Shown in pieces: positions 27,999 through 36,580 of a stretch of DNA of 58,271 nt. Under the pieces are notes generated by a model. That model was given only the letters and a program-made list of their open reading frames with translations, ran no database searches and was not told the origin of the DNA. The DNA comes from Sphingobacteriales bacterium. GTDB lineage: Bacteria > Bacteroidota > Bacteroidia > Chitinophagales > Chitinophagaceae. Location: NCBI GenBank assembly GCA_004295245.1, contig REAR01000095.1:1-58271 (forward strand), written 5' to 3'. Each line of letters starts with the position of its first letter. The first letter of the stretch is position 1. Made by a program: the position numbers and the translations under genes.

Positions 27999-28503
27999 TT
28001 TGTTCTTCTTTTAAAGAATAAATACTTAGAAAAGGTTGTAACTGTAATAAGTGCGTAAGCATTCCGTCTGCTGTTGTTGCTGCTGTTACCGGGGTTAGTA
28101 AAAGATAAGGGCTTATAGTATCCAACCAATAATAGGCATCTGTAAAAAATTGTATTGCAATTTTAAATCTTGCTTTATCTTTTATATCAGCATCAATTAT
28201 TTCAAACTGAAACTGCTTGAATGTAAGAAAACGTTTGCCTAAATTATCGGCAATATCAGGCAGCTTACCTTCTAATTGTTTTAAGTAGCCTACCACTGCT
28301 GTGCTTACAAGGCCATGCAATTTTTCTGCACCACTAACATGTTGCAGCAGCTGTTGAAAGCTGGTATATTTTTTTTCCTGATTATAAAACTGCGATTGCA
28401 TTAAAAATTCAGCATACGCACTTTCAAACACCAGTTGATCCCAAGGTTGTACAGCGCTTGCATCAATTATTTTACGATAGGAAAGTCGTATTATTTTTTT
28501 CAT
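27991..28503 (-). CDS. Hypothetical protein
   Basis: A 170-residue, largely helical protein with no signal peptide and no family I recognise. It is rich in Leu, Gln and Phe and has aromatic clusters (FLMQSQFYNQEKKYTSFQQL). Its stop overlaps the start of the pirin-like gene by 8 bp, so the two are probably co-translated. The overlap with the neighbour and normal codon use support a real gene. Function unknown. Confidence 0.75.
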   Translation of the reverse strand: MKKIIRLSYRKIIDASAVQPWDQLVFESAYAEFLMQSQFYNQEKKYTSFQQLLQHVSGAEKLHGLVSTAVVGYLKQLEGKLPDIADNLGKRFLTFKQFQFEIIDADIKDKARFKIAIQFFTDAYYWLDTISPYLLLTPVTAATTADGMLTHLLQLQPFLSIYSLKEEQND

Positions 28504-28572
28504 ACTTAAATTTGGGGAAGCCGCTGTATTTAAAGCAAAAACTACTTCCCCGGTTTTACAACTATCTTTTTA

Positions 28573-29310
28573 CTACGCAGCTACATAAATAGTATGTGTT
28601 AAAACATAACCGGCCGCTAAACTACCTGTTACTGTTGCAAGTTCTGCACCGGTGCTATCATCACTAAACACATTATCACTTGCATTGTTGGTATAGCCAC
28701 TCATGCCTTTGGTATACCCATATGCTGCACCACTGGTATTTACTGTGGTAACGGCACTTGTGCTACCTTCTGGAAAAGCTATTTGAGTTACCAGCAAGGA
28801 AGTGCCTGCTGCAGTATAAATATGCACATGTATATGTGTGGCGCGGCTTTGATACCAACCCGGGAAAATGGATTTAAATGTAACCAGGCCATTTGTATCG
28901 GTGGTTTGTCTGCCCCTTAAAAAATGTACAGCAGTAAAATCGATGGTTTGCATTGAAGTGCCCCCATACTCAGAATAATAACCATCTTTATCGCAATGCC
29001 ATATATCTACAATAGCGCCAGCTAATACTGCACAGCTATTATTTTTATTTTTTATAGTAATGTTAGCAGTAAAAACCACTCCCGTTCTATCGTCTTTAAT
29101 ATCTGAACGTACCAGTGTTGTGGGTGTTTTGGTTGGAAAAGGACCTGCTGTTTCTGTAGGGGAAACTGTGCAAGAGCCGCCGCCAGAACCGGAGCCTGAT
29201 CCGGAGTCTGAACCTGTACCGCTATCTTTTTTGCAGGCTGATAATATTAAGGGTACTGACGAAGCACCTATAAACATATTTCGTAAAAAAATTTTTCTTG
29301 ATGTGTCCAT
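28573..29310 (-). CDS. Intradiol ring-cleavage dioxygenase-like lipoprotein
   Basis: A 245-residue exported protein. A lipobox, SAC with Cys26, is followed by a Gly/Ser-rich linker (residues 31-46). The dioxygenase_C fold follows, with AIVDIWHCDKDGYYSEY, HFLRGRQTTDTNG and FPGWYQSRATHIHVHI. These carry the Tyr, Tyr, His, His iron ligands of protocatechuate/catechol dioxygenases. The family member is anchored by a lipid rather than being cytoplasmic, so its substrate outside the cytoplasm is unclear. It stands alone, 69 bp from the next gene on the same strand. Confidence 0.88.
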   Translation of the reverse strand: MDTSRKIFLRNMFIGASSVPLILSACKKDSGTGSDSGSGSGSGGGSCTVSPTETAGPFPTKTPTTLVRSDIKDDRTGVVFTANITIKNKNNSCAVLAGAIVDIWHCDKDGYYSEYGGTSMQTIDFTAVHFLRGRQTTDTNGLVTFKSIFPGWYQSRATHIHVHIYTAAGTSLLVTQIAFPEGSTSAVTTVNTSGAAYGYTKGMSGYTNNASDNVFSDDSTGAELATVTGSLAAGYVLTHTIYVAA

Positions 29311-29541
29311 AACAATTGATTTAGTTGGTTAAAAATGGATTTAATTCTTGTTGTATGCAATTAAAATAGACAAAGCAATAGTTTGTGCCGATAAAGCCTG
29401 TTAAGCACTTGTTAAGCAACACTTGCCTTGCTTATTTTAATGAACATTGCAAAAGAACTTTCTTTAATAAATGGACTTGGATAATAAAAACGGGTTAAAA
29501 ATGTGCCGCCAAATACAAGGGTTGTACCGATGAATAAGAAC

Positions 29542-30291
29542 TTACTGTTTAATAATCGGGCAAGCCATTGTATTCTTCTTACCTAAACGGTAAATAAGTC
29601 CGATAGTGGTACTGTGATAATGATCGTTTTTAGCAGGGTTTACAGATTGACTGAAACCATCCAGATAGTCTGTAAAGCTTAAGCGATAAGCAGATTCGGC
29701 TGTTACTGCAAACCGAGCGGATAGATTATACCGCACACCTACCCCAATGGGCAACACGGGTATCAGTCTGGGTAATTGCTGTTGCTGATCTTGCAATAGA
29801 CCTTGAGCCACCGGAGATTCGCTATTGAAATATTCAGTATTCATGTTACTCCAATCTGGTTTAATATTTAAGTAGCTAAACCCCGCCCCTGCAAAAATGT
29901 AAGGAGAAAGCCCACGGTCTGCATAGTTGCGTGCCAATGGATTCCATACTAATTGGGTGCTAAGTTCAATAACCGGCGTAGTAAAACTAAAGCTCCGCTC
30001 CTGCCGGTATTCCGGATGAGTGTATAAGGCTTCATTACCTCTTAGTTTTGAAAAAAACAAATTACCCCGCACTAAAAAAGAAGCATTTAAAATTTTGCTT
30101 CCGTTAATACCTATACTATTTTTTAAGGTTTTGAAAGAACCCAGTGCTGATGGCGTTAAATCTCCCTGATAAATAAAAGGACCGGTTTGTATACCAATTT
30201 CATATTGCTGCTGATTGACTTGTGCCTGTACTGACTGGGTTATGCTGCTGCAGATAACCCAACCAATAAAATAATGGATGGTTATTTTCAT
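29542..30291 (-). CDS. Outer-membrane beta-barrel protein (DUF6089-like)
   Basis: A 249-residue exported protein. I start at MKITIHYF (30291) because it leads straight into a signal peptide (to about VQAQ), although an ATG five codons upstream is in frame. The mature part has strongly alternating barrel strands, for example YEIGIQTGPFIYQGDL, PYIFAGAGFSYLNI and FAVTAESAYRLSFTDYLDGF, typical of small Bacteroidota barrels. Its neighbours do not reveal a function. Confidence 0.75.
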   Translation of the reverse strand: MKITIHYFIGWVICSSITQSVQAQVNQQQYEIGIQTGPFIYQGDLTPSALGSFKTLKNSIGINGSKILNASFLVRGNLFFSKLRGNEALYTHPEYRQERSFSFTTPVIELSTQLVWNPLARNYADRGLSPYIFAGAGFSYLNIKPDWSNMNTEYFNSESPVAQGLLQDQQQQLPRLIPVLPIGVGVRYNLSARFAVTAESAYRLSFTDYLDGFSQSVNPAKNDHYHSTTIGLIYRLGKKNTMACPIIKQ

Positions 30292-30400
30292 AATAAAATT
30301 TTGCAAGTGTTGTTATTAACACCCGGATGAGTAAATGCTGCAGTAGTATTTGGAAGCTGGGATAAGGAGAAAAGGTTAAAAGGCGGGTACAAATAAAGCA

Positions 30401-30745
30401 TCAGTTATTAGAAGCGCCATTATCAATCCAACAAAGTATAGTGTTTTTTTGTGCCGTTGTTAATGTACTGTTTTGTGGCATACTGCCATTAGTTACAGCA
30501 GATCTGATAAGTGTTCTGGCATTAAACACTTGGTTATAGGTAATCAGTTCACCGGGGCCACGGCTACTGCCACTGCCATGACAACCTGCATTTGCATTGC
30601 AACTGGTTTGCAGCAATGGGCTTAGATCAGTTGCAAACGATTTTGATGTATCACTGCAATCTGTTGTTATAATAGTATTGCTGTTTTTACTGCAGGCTGT
30701 TAATGCAATTAATAACATTGCTAAAGAAAAACTGTGTCTTCTCAT
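30401..30745 (-). CDS. Small lipoprotein with a cytochrome-c-like motif (CxxxxxCH)
   Basis: A 114-residue protein with lipobox LTAC (Cys18). It has a CNANAGCH motif with five residues between the cysteines, and a later MPQNS methionine that could be an axial ligand. The sequence resembles small Bacteroidota c-type cytochrome domains, but the usual heme motif is CxxCH, or CxxxxCH in some relatives. Heme binding is therefore uncertain. It stands alone upstream of the DUF6089-like gene on the same strand. Confidence 0.65.
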   Translation of the reverse strand: MRRHSFSLAMLLIALTACSKNSNTIITTDCSDTSKSFATDLSPLLQTSCNANAGCHGSGSSRGPGELITYNQVFNARTLIRSAVTNGSMPQNSTLTTAQKNTILCWIDNGASNN

Positions 30746-30953
30746 AATTTGGTATTTTTAAATCAGAAATTAATTGTTAAAGTAAGAGAACCCGTGAGTG
30801 GGTGCGTATAAATAAAAAAGTATGGAACCAAAAAGCAGGATTTAGAATTGTACCATAGGCTAATATGCGTGTATTGACTGGCTAAACACCACAAAGTTTA
30901 GTAGTGCAAATAATGTACCGGTCAATACCCCACATGTATCGGTAAAAGAAGAT

Positions 30954-31652
30954 TTAACCTTTTTTCCAATTTTTAATAAAGCTGCTATAGGTTTCGCTTA
31001 CCGGTAATTCTGTGCCTGAAGAAAGTTTTACTTTTCTGTTGTGAATAGATTTTACTTTATTGTTAGCTACAATATAACTTCTGTGGATGCGGCTGAATCG
31101 GGCATTTGGAAGTTTTTCCAATACTCCTTTCAATGTCATCAGGGTTAAAATGGGTTTACTTTGCTGCAGGTGTATTTTTATATAATCTTCCAGACTTTCT
31201 ATATAATCAATTTCTGAAAGCATGATTTTAAGCATGCGATACTCAGCATATACAAAGAGGCATTCTTCACCAGCAACTTCTTGCTTATTTTTATACATAT
31301 AATAATCGGCTGCTTTGGCAACAGCTTTTGAAAACCGGTCAAAGCTGATTGGCTTTAACAGATAATCCACCGCATCCAGCTCAAATCCATCGAAAGCATA
31401 ATTCTTATACGCTGTTGTAAAAATAATCATAGGTTGTACTGTAAGAGAACGCACAAGGTCAAGCCCTGTTATGTCGGGCATATTAATATCAATAAACAAC
31501 AGGTCTATCGGATTCTTACGCAGGTATGCAGCGCCTGCAATTGCATCTTCAAAAGTATGAACAAGCTGTAATTGCGCACATTGACTGATGTATTCTTTTA
31601 CAAGTGCCAATGCCAGCGGTTCATCATCTATTGCAATACATTTTATAGGCAT
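30954..31652 (-). CDS. LytTR-family response regulator
   Basis: A 232-residue two-domain regulator. The receiver domain spans about 1-120, with Asp55 in LLFIDINMPD and the Thr/Lys switch in ...LLKPISF. The DNA-binding LytTR domain covers about 130-230, with EYRMLKIMLSEIDYIESLEDY and RIHRSYIVANNKV. It lies 9 bp downstream of its sensor kinase. Family members control cell-wall, extracellular polysaccharide or quorum genes. Its targets are not shown here. Confidence 0.93.
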   Translation of the reverse strand: MPIKCIAIDDEPLALALVKEYISQCAQLQLVHTFEDAIAGAAYLRKNPIDLLFIDINMPDITGLDLVRSLTVQPMIIFTTAYKNYAFDGFELDAVDYLLKPISFDRFSKAVAKAADYYMYKNKQEVAGEECLFVYAEYRMLKIMLSEIDYIESLEDYIKIHLQQSKPILTLMTLKGVLEKLPNARFSRIHRSYIVANNKVKSIHNRKVKLSSGTELPVSETYSSFIKNWKKG

Positions 31653-31661
31653 GCCTGTTTT

Positions 31662-32738
31662 TTAAGTCTGTAAAGTTAACTGAACTGTAAAGAAACCATT
31701 TCCAGAATTAATATCCAGCAGGTACTTATTAGCATATAAATATTGCAACCGCTGGCGGGCATTTTCTATACCAGTTCCTGTTCTTTCGATCATTTTTTTA
31801 GATTCAAACAATCGATTCTTACAGTAAAACGTAGTAGTAAATTCATCTACAAATAGCTTAATAACGATGGTAGCATCTTCATGATTGCTGGTTCCGTATT
31901 TAAACGCATTTTCTATAAAGGTCATTAATAACAAAGGCGCAATTTTTTTATTCACGGTTTCGCCAGCTAATTCAAATATAACAGTTGTCTTTTCTCCCAA
32001 ACGCAGTTTCTGCAAATCGATATAGTCGTTCAAACAACTGATTTCGCTTTCAAGTGCTACAAAATCCGCTTTCACTTCATCAGTTATATACCGCATGATA
32101 TTAGACAATTTGAGTATGCCCTCTGCGGCCTGCTCATTACGAGTTATTACCAATGAGTAAATATTATTAAGGGTATTAAATAAAAAGTGAGGGTTTACTT
32201 GTGCTTTTAAAAAAGAAAGCTCTGCATTTGCCTTATCTGCTTCTGCCTGTATCGCCTTTTTTTCTGTTACCCGCCATTGCCGGGCAAGCGTCATAGCAGT
32301 ACTTAACGACCATGCCGTTACAAATAAAACAATACTTACAATATCCATTTGCCTTGGTCTTAGCGGCTGCGTTCGATCTGGCGGAGGTGGCGCATCCATA
32401 AATGGTGGAGGTGGTGGTGCGTCATTGGGCACTAAGCCATTGGTATGGCCCACCAGATTATCAAAAGGCTTTAAATAAAATACAATGACCAAAAACGCCA
32501 GTATTGTAATTGCATACACCAATAATTTACCCTTAAAATATAAAGTAGGTATCAGCACATGAATGTTAAAGTAAAAAACAAAAAGGTATACAAAGCAGAA
32601 AAAAAGAAAGGGCATTGAAAATAACAGACGCATCGCTTCTTTCCAATCTGCCGGTGTATGTATAAAACTAAACACCAGGCTAAAGAAAAAAAGCCAACCG
32701 GTTACATGGGCCAATATTATTAACAGCCTGTTTCGCAT
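31662..32738 (-). CDS. LytS-type sensor histidine kinase
   Basis: A 358-residue membrane kinase with four N-terminal membrane segments (about 5-25, 41-63, 72-88 and 133-150). A proline-rich loop (about 107-122) lies before the last one. The His_kinase domain has phospho-acceptor His184 in QVNPHFLFNTLNNI. The N-box-like LLMTFIENAFKYG and a GTGIENAR segment form the ATP-binding region. It pairs with the LytTR regulator 9 bp downstream. The Pro-rich loop has no known family function. Confidence 0.92.
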   Translation of the reverse strand: MRNRLLIILAHVTGWLFFFSLVFSFIHTPADWKEAMRLLFSMPFLFFCFVYLFVFYFNIHVLIPTLYFKGKLLVYAITILAFLVIVFYLKPFDNLVGHTNGLVPNDAPPPPPFMDAPPPPDRTQPLRPRQMDIVSIVLFVTAWSLSTAMTLARQWRVTEKKAIQAEADKANAELSFLKAQVNPHFLFNTLNNIYSLVITRNEQAAEGILKLSNIMRYITDEVKADFVALESEISCLNDYIDLQKLRLGEKTTVIFELAGETVNKKIAPLLLMTFIENAFKYGTSNHEDATIVIKLFVDEFTTTFYCKNRLFESKKMIERTGTGIENARQRLQYLYANKYLLDINSGNGFFTVQLTLQT

Positions 32739-32869
32739 AAATAGTACAAAGGAATATCATTAAAGATAAATTAATACCATTACCCGATGAAAGCCATCAT
32801 TGTATGGATGAACCAGTAGTTATCTCCCCATCTGTTGAAAACTCTTGCGGCAGCTTAGAACCATTTAAT

Positions 32870-32877
32870 TACATTTG
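32870..32877 (+). promoter_or_regulatory. -7 promoter element of the cobalamin operon
   Basis: TACATTTG fits the Bacteroidota -7 consensus TAnnTTTG and lies immediately before the riboswitch, so transcription should start near 32883. A TTG at 32844-32846 is a possible -33 element, slightly farther away than usual. Confidence 0.6.
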
Positions 32878-32886
32878 CCCCGAATT

Positions 32887-33060
32887 CGGTTCCCGCACTT
32901 GCGGGATTAAAAGGGAAGCCGGTGTAAGTCCGGCGCTATCCCCGTAGCTGTAATTCCGCTGCAAACGCACACTTTTGAACAACTGCATCCACTGTCGGTA
33001 TTCTTAATACAAACGATGGGAAGGAGGTTCAAAAGGCGGAAAAGCCAGAAGACCTGCCAG
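32887..33060 (+). promoter_or_regulatory. Cobalamin (B12) riboswitch
   Basis: The leader contains the characteristic blocks GGGAAGCCGGTGTAAGTCCG and GCTATCCCCGTAGCTGTAA. CCACTGTCGG and GATGGGAAGG follow. The conserved B12 box, AGCCAGAAGACCTGCC, is at 33043-33058. It ends about 122 bp upstream of the btuB-like start codon and would repress the operon when cobalamin is bound. The exact ends are approximate. Confidence 0.95.
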
Positions 33061-33181
33061 TTCACAGTTAACATTCATTTTGCTTTCGGGTGAAAGGCAG
33101 GAGATGTATCAGCTTGATCGCTTTTATATTTCTATTTCTTTTATTTTCCTGGAAGCAGTCACCAAAAAACTTTTCATTAAT

Positions 33182-35065
33182 ATGAAAAAATTATTTTTTG
33201 TTGTGGCTGCCGTTTCTATCAGCAGCGCACTATCGGCCCAAAAAGACAGCAGTTTTAAAACCCTAGAAGATGTGGTTATTACAGCCACCAAGTTTCCCAA
33301 AAAACAAAGTGAAACTGGTAAGGTGCTAACCGTAATCAGTCGTCAGCAATTAGAAAGAAGCAGTGGTAAAGACCTGTCTCAATTATTAAATGAGCAGACA
33401 GGAATTATTATTAATGGCGCTACCAGTAATCCGGGCAAAGACAAATCGGTATTTTTAAGAGGCGCCAAATCTGAGTATACAGTCATTCTAATTGATGGAG
33501 TTCCGGTAACGGATCCGTCTGGTGTAGGTGGGGCTTTTGATTTACGCCTGCTTCCAATAGATCAGATAGAACGTATTGAAATTTTAAAAGGAAGCCAGTC
33601 TACCCTATACGGCAGCGATGCCATTGCTGGTGTTATTAATATTATAACCAAAAAAGCTGGCGCCAAAAAAATTGGCACCAATGGTATGCTTTCATATGGC
33701 AGTATGCATACCGTTAAAGCAACTGCTTCAGTAAATGGTGCTACCAGTGTATTAGATTACAATATTGGATACACCTATTTTAACACTAAAGGCATTAGTG
33801 AAGCCACTGATAAAACAGGCAATGGCAATTTTGATAAAGACGGTTACAAACAAAATGCGGTTAACATTAACCTCGGCATTAAAGCCACCAGTAAATTAAA
33901 AATAAGCCCCTATCTGCGTACGGCAGATTATAAAGGCAATTACGATGCGGATGCTTTTACCGATGGCAATGGAAAATATGAGTCTGACTTTTTAAACACC
34001 GGAGTAAACACACAATACCAATTGGCAAAAGGCAGTATTAGTGCCATGTATGGCTACTCAAAAACCAATCGTGTGTTTAAAACTGGTTTCGGAGATTTTG
34101 ACTATAAAGGTCGTTTCAATAACGCTGAAGTGTTTTTTAATTACGATTTACACAAACACCTGCAACTCCTTACCGGCATCAACTACCAGCAACTAAAAAT
34201 GCTGGATACCAACGCCGTTCCCAAAAATCCAGCAGTAAACTTTGTAAGCCCCTATGTTTCTTTATATCTCAGAAACCTGCAAGGCTTTAATCTAGAACTG
34301 GGTGGTCGTTACAACAGCCATTCAAAATATGGTAACACATTTACGTATAGTTTTAACCCTTCTTACCTTCTTAACAAAAACACGAAATTGTTTTTTAATT
34401 ACTCCACTGGTTTTAAAGCTCCCACCCTTTCACAACTGTATGGCCAATGGGGCAGTAACGCTAACCTGAAACCAGAAAAAAGCAACAGCGTAGAAGGAGG
34501 CATACAGGCAGATCTTGCAAAAGATAAATTAAGCCTGCGTGTGGTGGCATTTAACCGCACTATTAAAGATGCTATTACTTATGGCCAAGGATTTAGTTAT
34601 ATCAATCAGGATAAACAACACGATAAAGGTTTTGAAATAGAACCTTCCTTTATTGTAAATAATAAAATTACGGTACGCACCAGCTATGCTTTTGTTGATG
34701 GAGAAATTACTACAAAGAACAGTGGTAAGGATACTACTTATTACAATCTTATCCGTCGCCCCAAGCACAGTTTTGGAATTAATATAGCTATACAAGCAAC
34801 AGATAAACTATTCATCAGCACCAACCTCAAAACATTCAGCAAGCGTAAAGACTTATTTTATAACCCTGCCAACTTTTATGCAGCAGAAGAAGTAAGCCTG
34901 AAAGCGTATGCCTTATGGGATGTATATGCTGAATACGCTGCATATAAAAAGAAGCTGATTGTTTTTGCCGATGCAAAGAATATTACCAACAGCAAATTTA
35001 CTGAGGTGTATGGATACAACACATTAGGTTTTACAATTAATACGGGTATACGTTTTAAACTTTAA
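33182..35065 (+). CDS. btuB: Cobalamin TonB-dependent receptor (BtuB-like)
   Basis: A 627-residue receptor. I start at ATG 33182 because it begins the signal peptide MKKLFFVVAAVSISSALSAQ, whereas an in-frame ATG at 33080 would add residues with no signal peptide. A TonB-box-like DVVITATKF, a plug domain (LLNEQTGIIIN, FLRGAKSEYTVILIDGVPV) and a long beta-barrel follow. Vitamin B12 import is inferred from the riboswitch directly upstream and the cobalamin genes downstream. It is the first gene of the salvage locus. Confidence 0.92.
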   Translation: MKKLFFVVAAVSISSALSAQKDSSFKTLEDVVITATKFPKKQSETGKVLTVISRQQLERSSGKDLSQLLNEQTGIIINGATSNPGKDKSVFLRGAKSEYTVILIDGVPVTDPSGVGGAFDLRLLPIDQIERIEILKGSQSTLYGSDAIAGVINIITKKAGAKKIGTNGMLSYGSMHTVKATASVNGATSVLDYNIGYTYFNTKGISEATDKTGNGNFDKDGYKQNAVNINLGIKATSKLKISPYLRTADYKGNYDADAFTDGNGKYESDFLNTGVNTQYQLAKGSISAMYGYSKTNRVFKTGFGDFDYKGRFNNAEVFFNYDLHKHLQLLTGINYQQLKMLDTNAVPKNPAVNFVSPYVSLYLRNLQGFNLELGGRYNSHSKYGNTFTYSFNPSYLLNKNTKLFFNYSTGFKAPTLSQLYGQWGSNANLKPEKSNSVEGGIQADLAKDKLSLRVVAFNRTIKDAITYGQGFSYINQDKQHDKGFEIEPSFIVNNKITVRTSYAFVDGEITTKNSGKDTTYYNLIRRPKHSFGINIAIQATDKLFISTNLKTFSKRKDLFYNPANFYAAEEVSLKAYALWDVYAEYAAYKKKLIVFADAKNITNSKFTEVYGYNTLGFTINTGIRFKL

Positions 35066-35086
35066 TTCATTTACAAAACAAACAAT

Positions 35087-35683
35087 ATGAGCTTGCAAAA
35101 AATAAACCCCCGCTTTGCTGTACTGGCCATTATTATGATAGTAGTGGCCGCCATGCGCATACCCAATGCCGCTGCATTAACACCCTGGAGCAATTTTACA
35201 CCCATTGGTGCTATGGGCATTTTTGGTGGTGCTTATTTTTCAAACAAATGGAAAGCATTTGCTTTTCCGTTGATCACTTTATTGTTAAGCGATCTGGTAA
35301 TTAATATTTTTGTGTACAATGGCCAATATGGTGTAATGTACAACAGCTGGTATTGGGTATATGGTGGCTTTGTTGCCATTGTTATACTAGGCCGTTTACT
35401 ACTTAAAAAAATAAAACCACTTACGCTTTTATTAACAGGCGCCACCGCCACATTAGCATATTGGTTAATTGTAGACTTTGGCACCTTCCTGGTGGGTTGC
35501 ACTAATATAATTACGGGAGAGCAGATGGATCATAGTTTCAGCAGCCTGGTAAAATGTTATGCACAAGGCGCACCTTATATGAAAAATTTTTTCTTAGGCA
35601 CACTGGTTTACAGCGCAATCATGTTTGGTGCTTTTGAGTGGATGAAAACAAAATACACCAGCCTGCAGTTAAAAGCGGTTTAA
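35087..35683 (+). CDS. DUF6580-type membrane protein, candidate corrinoid-related transporter
   Basis: A 198-residue integral membrane protein with about five or six TM segments (for example FAVLAIIMIVVAAMRI, GFVAIVILGRLLL, LLLTGATATLAYWLIVD). The motif NFTPIGAMGIFGGAYF resembles ECF-transporter S components and the DUF6580 family. It lies 21 bp after the btuB-like gene, in the cobalamin regulon. A role in bringing a cobalamin precursor across the inner membrane is inference from position only. A palindromic element follows it. Confidence 0.65.
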   Translation: MSLQKINPRFAVLAIIMIVVAAMRIPNAAALTPWSNFTPIGAMGIFGGAYFSNKWKAFAFPLITLLLSDLVINIFVYNGQYGVMYNSWYWVYGGFVAIVILGRLLLKKIKPLTLLLTGATATLAYWLIVDFGTFLVGCTNIITGEQMDHSFSSLVKCYAQGAPYMKNFFLGTLVYSAIMFGAFEWMKTKYTSLQLKAV

Positions 35684-35690
35684 TTATTTT

Positions 35691-35796
35691 GTAACCAGCA
35701 GCCGTACGCTGCTCAGCTTTTGTTGCGTCGCACACTTGTACATTTGAAATACTATGGCCCAAAGTGTGCGACGCAACAATGCTTAACCGGAGTTAC
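35691..35796. repeat. Dispersed palindromic element, copy 6
   Basis: The left terminus GTAACCAGC (35691-35699) starts 7 bp after the stop of the DUF6580 gene. Cores are GTTGCGTCGCACACTT (35722-35737) and its exact complement (35762-35777). The right terminus is degenerate (CCGGAGTTAC, ending 35796). Confidence 0.9.
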
Positions 35797-35843
35797 TACA
35801 GCAGGCTATATAGCTTACCTGTTAATTATAAAACGTTGTTATT

Positions 35844-36065
35844 ATGAAACACGAAACAAAAGCCTGCAGCCGATGCAACGCAACGTTTGAATGCAAAGTG
35901 GGCGATATTGCCAATTGCCAATGCTACGGCATTGAACTGAGCGTAGGCGAAGAAGCGTTTATACAATCTAATTACACAGATTGTTTATGCCGGGCCTGCT
36001 TGCAGCAGTTAAAACAGCGCTACACATTATTTGTAGCACAAAAAGTATTGTATGCAAACCGATAG
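35844..36065 (+). CDS. Small cysteine-rich CWC-family protein
   Basis: A 73-residue protein with nine cysteines in paired arrangement (CSRCNATFEC, NCQCYG, DCLCRACLQQL). It matches the Cysteine-rich_CWC family, thought to bind metal such as zinc. Its 3' end overlaps cobU by 14 bp, so the two are translationally coupled. It is small, soluble and has no signal peptide. Its link to B12 metabolism is suggested only by position. Confidence 0.8.
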   Translation: MKHETKACSRCNATFECKVGDIANCQCYGIELSVGEEAFIQSNYTDCLCRACLQQLKQRYTLFVAQKVLYANR

Positions 36066-36576
36066 CAGCAATATAATATTAATTACCGGTGGTGCCCGCA
36101 GTGGTAAAAGCAGGTATGCGCAAGAGCTGGCATTAGCCCTTTGCCCCAACCCCGGTTATATTGCCACCGCTAAAATTTGGGATGAAGATTTTAAACAACG
36201 GGTTAACCGCCATCAGAACGAAAGAGATGAACGGTGGAGTAATTATGAAGAACAAAGAAATGTGGCAGCACTTACTGTAACCAATAAAGTTTGTGTGGTG
36301 GATTGTGTTACCCTTTGGCTGACTAATTTTTTTGTGGATACTAAAAATGATGTGCAGCAATCGCTGCAATTAATAAAAGCACAAACAGATGCACTGTTAC
36401 TGCAACCTTGCACTTATATCATCATCAGTAACGAGCTGGGCATGGGTATGCACGCAGAAACAGACATTGGCAGAAAGTTTACCGACCTGCAAGGTTGGGC
36501 CAACCAATATATTGCTGCCAAAGCTGGTAAAGTAATTTTTATGGTTAGCGGCCTGCCTTTAATTATAAAACAATAA
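36052..36576 (+). CDS. cobU: Adenosylcobinamide kinase / cobinamide-phosphate guanylyltransferase (CobU)
   Basis: CobU phosphorylates adenosylcobinamide and attaches GMP to make adenosylcobinamide-GDP in nucleotide-loop assembly. The 174 residues have a P-loop GGARSGKS (13-20), YIATAKIWDEDFKQRV and RHQNERDERW, whose His is the guanylylation residue in the family. DCVTLWLTNFF and ISNELGMGMHAETDIGRKF also match. It overlaps the CWC gene and precedes the DUF71 gene by 4 bp. Confidence 0.95.
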   Translation: MQTDSSNIILITGGARSGKSRYAQELALALCPNPGYIATAKIWDEDFKQRVNRHQNERDERWSNYEEQRNVAALTVTNKVCVVDCVTLWLTNFFVDTKNDVQQSLQLIKAQTDALLLQPCTYIIISNELGMGMHAETDIGRKFTDLQGWANQYIAAKAGKVIFMVSGLPLIIKQ

Positions 36577-36580
36577 ACCT

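Larger units (their letters stand above)
32739..33181 (+). other. Gap holding the B12 riboswitch and its promoter
   Basis: The 443 bp between the LytS kinase and the btuB-like gene are mostly accounted for by the promoter (32870-32877) and the riboswitch. The span 32739-32860 would be the kinase promoter region, and I see no clear -7 box there. An in-frame ATG at 33080 within the leader lies after the riboswitch but is not supported as the start. Confidence 0.75.

Noticed and set aside
33080-33181. An upstream ATG for the btuB-like receptor
   Set aside because: It would add 34 residues before a clear signal peptide; the ATG at 33182 fits better.
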